Below the pieces are notes generated by a model. It was not told where the DNA came from and did not search any database. It worked only from the letters and a program-made list of their open reading frames with translations. DNA of 64,000 nucleotides from Labilithrix sp. (GTDB taxonomy: Bacteria > Myxococcota_A > Polyangia > Polyangiales > Polyangiaceae), in NCBI GenBank assembly GCA_019637175.1, contig JAHBWD010000022.1, positions 1-64,000 of the forward strand, given 5' to 3'. Positions 20,097 through 29,124 of the stretch are shown in pieces. The translations under genes were made by a program, and so were the position numbers. How positions within the stretch are numbered: position 1 is the stretch's first letter; each line of letters begins with the position of its first letter.

Positions 20097-21710
20097 TCAG
20101 GCGGCCGCGGCGGCGGGCGCCTGCTCTCCGCGCCTGCGGAACGCCGCGTAGACCATCAGGAACGTGACGAGCCACCAAGGCGACTCGCCGACGATCTCGT
20201 ACATCGTCTTGCCGCGCATCCAGCGGATCGGCGCGTGCTGCGCGACGCCGCCCTCGTGCCCCTCGGCTTCCATCCGCCACATCGTCTGCGTGTGGGTGAC
20301 GACGTTGCCCATCGGATCGACGATCGCCGACACGCCGCTGTTCGTGCTCCGCACGAGGTAGCGCCGGTGCTCCACCGCGCGGAGCTTCGCGAGCGCGAGG
20401 TGCTGCCAGGGCTCGGTCGTGTCGCCGAACCACGCGTCGTTGGTCATGTTCACGAGCAGCTCGGGATCGGCGTGCGCGACCATCCGGTTCGTGAACGTCG
20501 GCAGGATGTCTTCGTAGCAGATGAGCACCGAAATCTTGCGCTTCGTTCCCTTGATGTCGATCTCGATCGGCTCGAGCGACGTGCCCGCCGAGAACTTCCC
20601 GCTGTGGGGCGACCACTTGTAGAGGATCGGGAACGTGTCGCCGAGCGGGAGGTACTCGCCGAACGCGAGGAGGAACTGCTTGTCGTAGCGGCCGCTCACG
20701 TCGCCCTTCGCGTCGGTCGCGAGCGCGGTGTTGAACCAGCGATCGAGCTCGTGCCTGCCTTCGGGATCGCGCCGCACGAGGACGGCGCCGAAGATCGTGG
20801 GCACGCCGAGGCGGGCGGCGAAGTTGTTGCGGTAGTGCGGCGTCGTCGTGCCGATCTTCTCGTCGACGGGCGCCGTCACCGACGTCTCGCTCCACACGAC
20901 GAGATCGACGCCCGCCTTGCGCAGCTCGTCGGTGCGCTCGACGTGACGCCGGAGGCCCTCGCCGAACTTCTGGCGCTTCGCGAAGAGGCCCATGTTGCCC
21001 TGCACGAAGCCGACCTCGACGGGCTCGGCCTTCGCGATCGCCGACTTCACCATCGGGATGCGGATCGCGCCGAAGAGGAGCGCGAGGATCGCGGCGATCA
21101 CGCCGGCACCGATGACGCGCCGGTCGAGCTCGATCTCGCGCGACTTCGTGCGCGCGAGCGCGAGGCGCGCGCGGAGCGGCTCGGCGATCGCCATGTTGAT
21201 CGCGACGAGCACGACGCCCACGAGGATGGGACCGCCGAGCTCGGCGGCCTGCAGCAGCACGGGCACGTTGTGCACCGTCGCCGCGTAGTACCAGGGGAAG
21301 AGGAGCGGGAAGACCAGCTCGCTCGCGGCGAACGCGCCGCCGAAGACGAGCGGCACCGGCCAGCCGCGGAGCTGCGCGCGGCCGAAGAGCCACCCCATGA
21401 ACGCGAGGCGGAGCGCCTGATAAGCGCAGATGATGACGACGAAGACGAGGCAGAGCGCCGTGGGGAAGCCGCTGAACGTCTTCAGCATGTCGAGCAGCCA
21501 GTAGAAGCCGCCAAGGTTCATCGCGAGGCCGGTGAGCCACGAGAGCCAAACGGCGCGCTTGACCGTCTGCCCGTGGAGCGAGACGTAGAGCGGCACGAGG
21601 CACACGAACGTGAGCCACCACTGATCGAAGCCCGCGAACGCGACGAAGTAGAGGACGCCGCTGAGGACGGCCCCCGCTTCGGCCAGCCGCTTCGGCACGA
21701 GCGGCGTCAT
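20097..21710 (-). CDS. lnt: Apolipoprotein N-acyltransferase
   Basis: 537 residues. It transfers the third acyl chain to lipoproteins at the inner membrane. The N-terminal 210 residues are about seven membrane segments; the C-terminal part is a nitrilase-fold domain with the expected catalytic triad E275 (WSETSV), K344 (DKQFLL) and C398 (LICYED). The ATG lies 2 nt from the stop of the parvulin gene, so FKBP, PpiC and Lnt form an envelope-maturation operon. This fits the many lipoproteins in the window. Confidence 0.92.
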   Translation of the reverse strand: MTPLVPKRLAEAGAVLSGVLYFVAFAGFDQWWLTFVCLVPLYVSLHGQTVKRAVWLSWLTGLAMNLGGFYWLLDMLKTFSGFPTALCLVFVVIICAYQALRLAFMGWLFGRAQLRGWPVPLVFGGAFAASELVFPLLFPWYYAATVHNVPVLLQAAELGGPILVGVVLVAINMAIAEPLRARLALARTKSREIELDRRVIGAGVIAAILALLFGAIRIPMVKSAIAKAEPVEVGFVQGNMGLFAKRQKFGEGLRRHVERTDELRKAGVDLVVWSETSVTAPVDEKIGTTTPHYRNNFAARLGVPTIFGAVLVRRDPEGRHELDRWFNTALATDAKGDVSGRYDKQFLLAFGEYLPLGDTFPILYKWSPHSGKFSAGTSLEPIEIDIKGTKRKISVLICYEDILPTFTNRMVAHADPELLVNMTNDAWFGDTTEPWQHLALAKLRAVEHRRYLVRSTNSGVSAIVDPMGNVVTHTQTMWRMEAEGHEGGVAQHAPIRWMRGKTMYEIVGESPWWLVTFLMVYAAFRRRGEQAPAAAAA

Positions 21711-21712
21711 CG

Positions 21713-22378
21713 CTACTCGGTGCGCTGGATCACGTGGAAGCCGAACGGCGTCTCGACGATCTCCGAGATCTCGCCGACCTTGAGCCTGAAGGCCACCTGC
21801 TCGAAGGCCCCCACCATCTGGCCCTTGCTGAAGCGGCCCAGCGATCCGCCGCGGTTGCCCGCGCCCGGCTCGTCGGAGTACTCGACGGCGAGGCGGCCGA
21901 GATCGTCGCCCGCCTTCGCGCGGCGGTGGACCTCCTGCGCGAGGACGAGCGCCTGCTCGCGCGATCGGAGCACGGACTTTCCCGCGCGCTCGGCGCCCAT
22001 CCACTGCACGAGGACGTGGCGCGCGGCGATCTTCTTCGGCAGCTCGGCGGGCTCGTCGACGGCCGCGGGCGCCTCCTCGGCAGGAGCCTTCTCCGTCGTC
22101 GCGGCGGCGGTGCCGATCGTCGAGGGCGCGCTCGTCGACGGGTTGCCCGCGCTGCCGCCGAGCGTGAGCCCCGGAGTCTCCGTCTGCGTGGCGCGCGCCG
22201 CCGTCGGATCGACCGTGCGCGGCTCGGCCGCGACGCGGGCCGCGCCGGCGGCGCCGTTGGGCACGTTCGGATCGCCGGCGGCGCCGGCGGTGATCGAGGT
22301 GCGCGACGCCGCGCCGCCGCACGCGATCGCGGGGACGAGCATCGCGACCGCTGCGATCGCTCGGACGCGCAGGATCAT
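21713..22378 (-). CDS. Parvulin-type (PpiC) peptidyl-prolyl isomerase lipoprotein
   Basis: 221 residues. A signal ends at PAIAC, giving a lipoprotein. A low-complexity Ala/Thr/Gly linker (25-110) leads to a rotamase domain at about 118-221 with KIAARHVLVQW, EYSDEPGAGNRGGSLGRF and PFGFHVIQ, all hallmark parvulin segments. It probably assists folding of envelope proteins in the periplasm. Its ATG overlaps the FKBP stop (ATGA), indicating translational coupling. Confidence 0.88.
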   Translation of the reverse strand: MILRVRAIAAVAMLVPAIACGGAASRTSITAGAAGDPNVPNGAAGAARVAAEPRTVDPTAARATQTETPGLTLGGSAGNPSTSAPSTIGTAAATTEKAPAEEAPAAVDEPAELPKKIAARHVLVQWMGAERAGKSVLRSREQALVLAQEVHRRAKAGDDLGRLAVEYSDEPGAGNRGGSLGRFSKGQMVGAFEQVAFRLKVGEISEIVETPFGFHVIQRTE

Positions 22379-22920
22379 TTCTTCTTCACCTCGAGCAGCT
22401 CGACCTCGAAGACGAGCGTCGAGCTCGGCGGGATGACCGGCGGAAAGCCGCGCGCGCCGTAGCCGAGGGTCGGCGGCACCGTGAGCTTGCGCTTTCCTCC
22501 GACCTTCATGCCCGCGACGCCCTCGTCCCACCCCTTGATGACGCGGCCGGCCCCGAGCTCGAAGTCGAAGGGCTTGCCGTGCTTCTTCGAAGCGTCGAAC
22601 TCTTTGCCGTCGGTGAGTGTTCCCACGTAGTGAACGCTCACCGTGTCGCCCTTCTTCGCCTCGGCGCCCTTGCCGACGACGAGATCCTTGATCTCGAGCT
22701 TCTCGTTCGACGGGGGCTCGGCGGGCTTGGCCGGCTCTCCGTGGCCGTGGCCCTCGTGGGGATCGGGCGGCGGCTTGTTCTCGGCGGCCTGCCCGGTGGG
22801 GTTCGCCTGCGCCTGGATGGCTTCTTCCTTCGGAGGCTCGGTGAGCTTCGAGCAAGCCGCGAGCGACAGCGCGGCGAAAACGAGAGGGAGGAGCCGAACC
22901 GGGCGGTGCTGAGCGCGCAT
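22375..22920 (-). CDS. FKBP-type peptidyl-prolyl isomerase lipoprotein
   Basis: 181 residues. The signal peptide ends at the LAAC lipobox (C23). A His/Pro/Glu-rich linker with HEGHGHGEP could bind metal. The FKBP domain follows (about 78-181) with VSVHYVGTLTDGKEFDAS, FELGAGRVIKGWDEGV and YGARGFPPVIPPSSTLVFEVELL. It acts as a periplasmic proline isomerase. It is first in the FKBP-PpiC-Lnt operon. A TAGGGT hexamer ends 9 nt upstream of the ATG. Confidence 0.92.
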   Translation of the reverse strand: MRAQHRPVRLLPLVFAALSLAACSKLTEPPKEEAIQAQANPTGQAAENKPPPDPHEGHGHGEPAKPAEPPSNEKLEIKDLVVGKGAEAKKGDTVSVHYVGTLTDGKEFDASKKHGKPFDFELGAGRVIKGWDEGVAGMKVGGKRKLTVPPTLGYGARGFPPVIPPSSTLVFEVELLEVKKK

Positions 22921-22929
22921 CGGAGCCGG

Positions 22930-22935
22930 ACCCTA
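22930..22935 (-). promoter_or_regulatory. -10-like TAGGGT for the FKBP operon
   Basis: On the minus strand TAGGGT ends 9 nt before the FKBP ATG. It lies back to back with the hexamer at 22979 on the plus strand, in the 73-nt divergent intergenic region. Confidence 0.45.
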
Positions 22936-22978
22936 GCTTCTCGCGTGGGAAAGATAAAGGGCCTGGTCGATGCGCTGG

Positions 22979-22984
22979 TAGGAT
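22979..22984 (+). promoter_or_regulatory. Extended -10 TGG-TAGGAT
   Basis: TAGGAT with upstream TGG ends 9 nt before TTG 22994. The GGAT could double as a weak ribosome site. Confidence 0.45.
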
Positions 22985-22993
22985 GCTCGGGCA

Positions 22994-24217
22994 TTGGCGC
23001 GCGTGCTCCATATCGAGGACGATCCTCGCAACCGCCTGCTCGTCCGTAAGCTCCTGTCCGGCGACGGGCACGAGGTGATCGACGCCGCCGACGGCCTCGA
23101 GGGCGTGCGCCTCGCGATCGCGCAGCGGCCCGACATCGTCCTCGTCGACCTCAACATTCCCGGCCTCGACGGCTTCGAGGTGACGCTCCGGCTGCGGACC
23201 GAGGCCTCGCTCAACGGCGTTCCCATCATCGCGATCACCGCCGAGGGCGATCGCGACACGAGCTTCGCCGTCGGCTGCGACGGCTTCCTCCAGAAGCCCA
23301 TCGACGCGCGCGCGTTCGCCAAGCAGATCGCGGGCTACATCGGCGGCCAGCGCGAGCGCATGATGTCGACGCCCGACGCCGCCGGCGAGCGCCTCCGCCA
23401 GCAGAGCGGCCGGATCGTCGCGCACCTCGAGGAGAAGGTCGCCGAGCTCTCCGCCGCCAACGAGCGGCTCCGCGAGATGGAGCGCCTGCGCACCGAGTTC
23501 TATCGCAACATCTCCCACGAGCTCGCGACGCCGCTCACGCCGATCGTCGGCTACCTCCGCATGCTGATGGACGAAGAGCTCGGCGAGACGAGCAAGGCGC
23601 AGCGCAAGGCGCTCCGCGCGATGGACGATTGCATCCGGCGCCTCCGCTCGCAGCTCGACAACCTCATCGACGTGACGGGCCTCGAGACGGGGAAGATGCG
23701 CTTCTTCCACAAGGAGTACGACTTTCTCGACACCGTACGTCGCGCCATCGCGTGGCACGCCGACGCGATCGCCGAGCGCAAGCTCACGATGCTCGAGGAG
23801 CTGCCTCGCGGGCCGCTCCCCGGATACGGCGACAGCGATCGCCTCGGCCGCGCGATCTCGCAGCTGCTCGACAACGCCGTGAAGTTCACGCCGGAGGGCG
23901 GCATCGTCGGCGTCCTCGTCCGCCCGCACGAGGGAACGTACGAGCTCGTGATCGCCGACACCGGTCCCGGCGTGCCCAAGGAGCGCGCTGAGCGCATCTT
24001 CGATCCGTTCTATCAGGTGGACGGATCGCCCACACGCGCGCACGGAGGCACGGGCGTCGGCCTCGCCATCGCGCGGCGCGTGGCGCGCGGGCTCGGCGGC
24101 GACGTGCAGCTGCTCGCCGCGGGGGCGACGATCGAAGGCATGTTCCTCGGCGGCGGCGCGTTCTCGCTCTCGGTGGCCAAGCGCGCTCCCACCGTGGTCG
24201 TCGACACCGCCATGTGA
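22994..24217 (+). CDS. Response-regulator/histidine-kinase hybrid
   Basis: 407 residues, soluble. An N-terminal receiver domain (1-120) has phospho-acceptor D52 in VLVDLN, the DD pair at HIEDD and the conserved Lys in FLQKP. A coiled coil (about 130-165) leads to a HisKA domain with H175 in NISHELATP and a HATPase with DNAVKFTPEGG, DTGPGVP, FDPFYQ and GGTGVGLAIA. Such REC-first kinases receive phosphate from another kinase and relay it onward. No separate output regulator is adjacent. The start is TTG 22994, or GTG 23003 three codons later; both follow the TAGGAT hexamer. It is divergent from the FKBP operon. Confidence 0.88.
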   Translation: MARVLHIEDDPRNRLLVRKLLSGDGHEVIDAADGLEGVRLAIAQRPDIVLVDLNIPGLDGFEVTLRLRTEASLNGVPIIAITAEGDRDTSFAVGCDGFLQKPIDARAFAKQIAGYIGGQRERMMSTPDAAGERLRQQSGRIVAHLEEKVAELSAANERLREMERLRTEFYRNISHELATPLTPIVGYLRMLMDEELGETSKAQRKALRAMDDCIRRLRSQLDNLIDVTGLETGKMRFFHKEYDFLDTVRRAIAWHADAIAERKLTMLEELPRGPLPGYGDSDRLGRAISQLLDNAVKFTPEGGIVGVLVRPHEGTYELVIADTGPGVPKERAERIFDPFYQVDGSPTRAHGGTGVGLAIARRVARGLGGDVQLLAAGATIEGMFLGGGAFSLSVAKRAPTVVVDTAM

Positions 24218-24353
24218 GCGCTCGATCGTGAGATCGGCGCGATCCATGCGCGGATCGCCCACATCGCCATTTTCCGGCGAATCGAGCGATCGAGCGCGCC
24301 TCGTGGGCGTACCGGGCCGCCGGCCGGGTGCTTGCATTGCTCATTCTTTCTCC

Positions 24354-26252
24354 ATGGGTCTGCGCGCGAAGCGGGAAGGCGAGCTGGCGACGACGCTCCC
24401 TCGTGCGCCCATGCCCTCGCTGAGCGACGCCGTGGCGGACGGGCTCGGCGACGTGCGGCTCGGACCTTCGGCGGCCGACGCCGCGCGGCGCTACGAGCTC
24501 GTCACCGTCCTCGGCGAAGGGGGCATGGGCGAGGTGCTCCTCTGCCGCGACCGCTGCCTGGGTCGCGAGGTGGCGCTCAAGCGCATGGGCACGCGCGCGC
24601 AGCGTGAGGCGCGGGGCGCGGCTCACGATCCGAGGTTCGTGCGCGAGGCTCGCGTGCAAGGGCAGCTCGAGCACCCCGCGATCGTGCCCGTGCACGATCT
24701 CGGGACGAGCGACGACGGCGGCGCCTTCTTCACGATGCGCCGCGTGCGCGGGCGCACGCTCGGCGACGTCATCGAAGATCTCCGCTGCGCCGTTCCTCGC
24801 GTCCTCGCGGAGTACACGCTCCACAAGCTCCTCGCGGCGCACGCGCGCGTCTGCCTCGCGGTGCACTACGCGCACACGCGCGGCGTGATCCATCGCGATC
24901 TCAAGCCCGACAACGTGATGCTCGGCGACTTCGGCGAGGTCTACGTCCTCGACTGGGGCGTCGCGAAGATCGCGGGCGAGGGCGAGCTCGGCGCCGCGCT
25001 CGAAGACTCGGGCGAGCGGCTGGTCGCTTCGCGCATGACCGAAGACGGCGCCCTCGTGGGCACGCCGGCGTACATGGCGCCGGAGCAGGCGAGGGGAGAG
25101 CCCGTCGACGCGCGCTGCGACGTCTACGCGCTCGGCGCGATCCTCTTCGAGATCCTGACGCTCACGGGCCTCCACGGCGACGCGACGGGCGCCGATCTCC
25201 GGCGCCGCGCCCTGCGGCAGGTCGACACGCGACCGAGCCATCGCGCGCCGGAGCGTGACGTGCCCCCGGAGCTCGACGCCATCTGCGCCCAGGCGCTCGC
25301 CTTCGATCCGGACGACCGCTATCCGAGCGCGGGCGCGCTCGCCGACGCGGTGGAGAAATTCCTGAGCGGCGCGCGCGACCTCGCGACGCGTCGTGAGCTC
25401 TCTGCGCGTCACGTGGCCCGCGCACAGGCCGCGATCGGCGAAGAGAGCTCGGCCGAGAGCCGCGGCCTCGCCATCGAGCACGTCGGGCGCGCCATCGCGC
25501 TCGATCCGCGCAACACCGCGGCGCTCGAGCTGCTCGTCTCGGTGATGCGCGATCCGCCCGCCACCGTGCCGCGCGAGGTCGAGCGCGAGCTGTACGGCGG
25601 CTACGTCGTCGCGCGCGGCGTCGGCCTGCGCCGCGCGATCTTGTTCTACGCGTTCGTCGGCCCGGCGCTGTATCTGCCGGCGTGGATGCTCATGGGGCTG
25701 AAGAGCCCGGCGCTCGCGGTCCTCTTCATCGGCGCGCTCTTCGGCGCGGCGCTCGCTGCGCGGGTGACCGACCGCCTCGGCGCCACGAAGCTCGAGGTGC
25801 CGTGGGTTACCGTCGCGATGGGGATCGCGGTCGCCGCGTCGGGCTTCTGCTTCGGGCCGTTCCTGCTCGCGCCGATGCTGGCGCTCGTGAACACGATGGC
25901 GCACGTCGTCGTCGGACGTCGCGAGCATCGCACCGCCATCGTGTGCATCGGCGCGCTCGCGCTGATCATCCCGCTCGCGGCCGAGCTGCTCGGCCTCGTG
26001 CCGCCGACGTTCGACTTCCACGACGGCGTCCTCACGATCACGTCGCCGCTCGTTCACCTGCGCGGGGCGATCGCGCTGCCGTTCTTCGTGCTCGCGAACC
26101 TCGGGCTCGTGATCTTCGCGAGCCTCGGCCTCCGGCGGCACCGCGACGCGCAGATCCTCGCCGAGCAGCGGAGCGCGATGCAGCTCTGGCTCCTCCGCCA
26201 CCTCGTCCCCGCGCCGGCGCGGGCCGCGACGAGCGATCCGCCGGCGCGCTGA
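24354..26252 (+). CDS. Ser/Thr protein kinase with polytopic membrane C-terminus
   Basis: 632 residues. The kinase domain (about 45-340) has GEGGMGEVLLC, K76 in VALKRM, HRDLKPDN at 180 and the DFG variant DWG at 200-202, a form common in myxobacterial kinases and expected to be active. A short helical region (360-410) resembles a TPR-like linker. The C-terminus has about five membrane segments from residue 424 on, with no recognised sensor fold, so the signal is probably membrane-derived. ATG 24354 is chosen; the frame is open to 24228 but with atypical codons. The 136 nt upstream hold no clear promoter. The cysteine desulfurase starts 19 nt downstream. Confidence 0.88.
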   Translation: MGLRAKREGELATTLPRAPMPSLSDAVADGLGDVRLGPSAADAARRYELVTVLGEGGMGEVLLCRDRCLGREVALKRMGTRAQREARGAAHDPRFVREARVQGQLEHPAIVPVHDLGTSDDGGAFFTMRRVRGRTLGDVIEDLRCAVPRVLAEYTLHKLLAAHARVCLAVHYAHTRGVIHRDLKPDNVMLGDFGEVYVLDWGVAKIAGEGELGAALEDSGERLVASRMTEDGALVGTPAYMAPEQARGEPVDARCDVYALGAILFEILTLTGLHGDATGADLRRRALRQVDTRPSHRAPERDVPPELDAICAQALAFDPDDRYPSAGALADAVEKFLSGARDLATRRELSARHVARAQAAIGEESSAESRGLAIEHVGRAIALDPRNTAALELLVSVMRDPPATVPREVERELYGGYVVARGVGLRRAILFYAFVGPALYLPAWMLMGLKSPALAVLFIGALFGAALAARVTDRLGATKLEVPWVTVAMGIAVAASGFCFGPFLLAPMLALVNTMAHVVVGRREHRTAIVCIGALALIIPLAAELLGLVPPTFDFHDGVLTITSPLVHLRGAIALPFFVLANLGLVIFASLGLRRHRDAQILAEQRSAMQLWLLRHLVPAPARAATSDPPAR

Positions 26253-26257
26253 CGGGC

Positions 26258-26263
26258 TATGCT
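26258..26263 (+). promoter_or_regulatory. -10-like hexamer TATGCT
   Basis: TATGCT ends 8 nt before ATG 26272, inside the short gap after the kinase gene. Confidence 0.4.
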
Positions 26264-26271
26264 GGCGGCCG

Positions 26272-27399
26272 ATGCCGCGACGGGTCTACCTCGACTGGAA
26301 CGCGACGACGCCGCCGCTGCCAGCCGCGCTCGACGCGATGCGCGCGGCCGCGGAGCGCGCGTGGGGCAACCCTTCGAGCATCCACGCCGACGGCCGCGCC
26401 GCGCGCGCGGTCGTCGAAGACGCGCGGAGCGCGGTCGGCGAGCTCATGGGGCGCGATCCGCGCGACGTGCTCCTCACCGGCGGCGGCACCGAGGCGAACA
26501 ACATCGCGCTGCGCTCGGCTGGGCCCGGATGGATCCTGACGAGTCGGCTCGAGCACCCGTCGATCGTGAAGGTCGCCGAGGCGCTCGAGCGCGAAGGCAG
26601 GGCGCGCGTGCGCTTCCTCCGCGTGACGCCGCTCGGCGTCGTCGATCTCGAGGATCTGGACCGCGCGCTCGCCGAAGCTCGCGGTGAGATCGCGCTCGTG
26701 ACGGTGCAAGCCGTCAACCACGAGACCGGCGTCGTACAGCCGGTGGCCGAGGTGATCGAACGCGCGCACGCCGCCGGCGCGCGCGTCCACGTCGACGCTG
26801 TGCAGGCGTGGGGAAAGATCGACACGTCGCCGCTCGCGCGCGCGGACTCGACGAGCCTCGCGATCCACAAGCTCCGCGGGCCGAAGGGGATCGGCGCGCT
26901 CGCCACGCGCCCGGGCCTCTCGCTCTCGGCGGTGCTGCTCGGCGGCGCGCAAGAGCGCGGGCTCCGCCCCGGCACGACCGATCCCGTGCTCGCGGCCGGC
27001 CTCGGCGCCGCTGCGCGGTACGCAAAGGACGGACACTTGCGCTACGCACGCATCGCGGAGAAGCGCGACGCGCTCGAGCGCGCGCTCCTCGTCGGGGCCT
27101 CGAAGCCGCGCGTCGCCGGCGACGCGGCGCGGCGCGCGCCGCACGTGTCGAACCTCGTCTGGCCCGGGTGGGTCGGCGCCGAGCTCGTCGCCGCGCTCGA
27201 TCTCGAAGGCGTCAGCGTTTCGAGCGGCGCGGCGTGCAGCGCAGGGACCGTCGAGCCGTCGCCCGTGCTGCTCGCGATGACGAACGATCCGGCCGAAGCG
27301 TCGCGCGGCGTTCGGGCCTCGCTCGGCGAGGAGACGACCGACGACGACGTCAACGCAGCGATCGCCGCGTTCCAGCGCGTCGTCGCGCGCGCCGCTTGA
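26272..27399 (+). CDS. Cysteine desulfurase (NifS/IscS family)
   Basis: 375 residues. A PLP-dependent enzyme that takes sulfur from cysteine for Fe-S cluster or other sulfur assembly. The opening VYLDWNATTP, GGTEANNIAL, NHETG and the Schiff-base lysine K200 in SLAIHKLRGPKG are diagnostic. The persulfide cysteine is C322 in SSGAACSAG. No scaffold (iscU/sufU) or chaperone gene is next to it, so it may be a stand-alone or tRNA-thiolation desulfurase. It could supply clusters for the iron-sulfur proteins encoded upstream (speculative). It converges with the hisS fusion; the stops are 6 nt apart. Confidence 0.93.
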   Translation: MPRRVYLDWNATTPPLPAALDAMRAAAERAWGNPSSIHADGRAARAVVEDARSAVGELMGRDPRDVLLTGGGTEANNIALRSAGPGWILTSRLEHPSIVKVAEALEREGRARVRFLRVTPLGVVDLEDLDRALAEARGEIALVTVQAVNHETGVVQPVAEVIERAHAAGARVHVDAVQAWGKIDTSPLARADSTSLAIHKLRGPKGIGALATRPGLSLSAVLLGGAQERGLRPGTTDPVLAAGLGAAARYAKDGHLRYARIAEKRDALERALLVGASKPRVAGDAARRAPHVSNLVWPGWVGAELVAALDLEGVSVSSGAACSAGTVEPSPVLLAMTNDPAEASRGVRASLGEETTDDDVNAAIAAFQRVVARAA

Positions 27400-27405
27400 T
27401 GCGCG

Positions 27406-29124
27406 TCACTGCCCGCCGCCGGCGACCGTGATCGGGATCCAGAGCGCCTTGATCGTCGTCGTCGCGCCGTCGCGATCGTAGCCCGCGAGCCCGAAGAGGA
27501 AGTTCCACCACGTGCTCGTCGGGCTCTGCCCGTACGAGAAGACCGGCAAGAAGTGGAACTGCCAGTCGGTGCCGCCGGCGACGCGCTTCTGGCGATAGAG
27601 CGTGTTGAGCGCGACCTGGAAGACGGAGTCGTCGGCCGACTCGGCGAAGCGCCAATAGAGCGGGAAGCCGACGGTCGAGCGCCCCTTGGGGCTCGCGAAG
27701 TCGAAGAGGATCGGCGCGAGCACGGTGTGGGTCGAGTGATCGCTCCGGCCGAGGTACACGATCGGGTGGAGATCGACCTCCCAGCCTTTGGTGTCGCTGC
27801 CGAAGACGAGGCTCGGGAACACCCAGTGCGTGCGCGAGACGTTGTAGCTCTCCCAGCGCGCGAAGAGCGGCGTGGCGAAGGTCGTTCCCGTCGGGCTGCT
27901 CGATCCGAAGTAGAGCGGGAAGAGGCCGAGCGACTTGTAGCCGATGTCGACGTCGGTCTTGCGGAAGTAGATCGGGAGGATCGGGCCCGCCATCGTCAGC
28001 GACGCGGAGTTGTTGCGCTCGGTCGCGTGCGTGAAGAGCGGCGTGACGAGCGTGTCGGCCGTCTTCGTCACGCGGCGGAGGTAGCCGGGGAGGACGAAGA
28101 GCGATCGCTCGGGATCGCGGCCGTAGTGGAAGAATGGAAAGAGCGTGTAGTGGAACTCGTGCACGCCGCCCGTCTCGGGGTGGCCGTTGATCGTGAAGAG
28201 GAACGGCGCGACGTCGAACACCGAGCGCTTCGGATTGGCGATCGAGATGACCGGTCCGACGACGGTGAGGCGGTTCTCGTCGATCTCTCGATTCCGGTTG
28301 AAGAAGAGGAGCGGCGGGATGAGCGTGTAGGTCTTGCGCGCACCGTCGACGTCGCCGTTGTCGCCCCGAAAGAGAAACGGCGCCACGCCCCAGTCGACGT
28401 CGCGGAGCGTTCGGTCGCGGAAATACGGCCCGACGAGCGCGAACGCGCCCTTCTCGTCCGAGTGCGACGTCGTCAGCGTGAGGGGCGAGTGGAAGTAGCC
28501 GCCGTCTTTGCGGCTGCCCTGGAAGAAGATCGGCGCGAGCCAGTTGTCGTGCTCGCCGGGCGCCTCGCGATGCGCGATCGGGCCGAGCACGAAGACGTGG
28601 TTCTGCTTCTCCCGCATGCGCCACATGAGGGGGAAGAGGACGTCGGCGTCCACGTCCGGCGATCGCCGCTGATAGAAGAGGAGGGCGGTGAGGCTCTCGC
28701 GATCCGTCTTCGGCGTGTTCGCGCCCGTCTCGGGATCGAGCCCGCGCGTCGACTCGAGGTAGAGCGGCGGAATGAGCCGGAGGCGATAGTCGCCGCGTCG
28801 CTCCTCGAAGTAGGGGAAGAACTTCCGCGTGATCGGACCTTCGGGCGAAGGCGGCCGTCCGTCGTAGTCCGTCCCGATCCGATCGGCGACGCCCTCGGGG
28901 ATCGCGAGCGGATCGGCGGGGGCCTGCGCCGACGGCTCGGCGAGCGGTCGCGCCGCCGGCGAGCTGCCCTGCTGCGACGGCTCTTCGTCGGGATCGGCGC
29001 CTCGCTGAGGGCCGACCGGCTTCGCCCTCGTCGGGCTCGACTGCGTGGGCCCGGTGCCCGGCCTTTGCTGGGCCTCGGCGCGCGTCGCGGTCGTGAGCAG
29101 TCCGAGCACGACGAGCACCGTCAC
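27406..29124 (-). other. C-terminal half of the hisS ORF: signal peptide plus beta-repeat domain
   Basis: If translated alone from GTG 29124 this would be a 572-residue exported protein. It has a signal peptide ending AEAQ, a Pro/Ser/Glu-rich linker, then repeated strands built on aromatic/Pro patterns such as PLFYYRR, PLLFF, PFFHYGR, PLYFG and PILFDF. Alternating hydrophobic residues and aromatic strand ends suggest an outer-membrane barrel or a beta-propeller-like surface protein. No ribosome site is visible at 29124. A TGA overlapping that GTG exists only in the +1 frame. Confidence 0.6.

Noticed and set aside
20092..20105. Short GCCGC-TCAG-GCGGC hairpin between DUF72 and lnt
   Set aside because: Five pairs in very GC-rich DNA are expected by chance.
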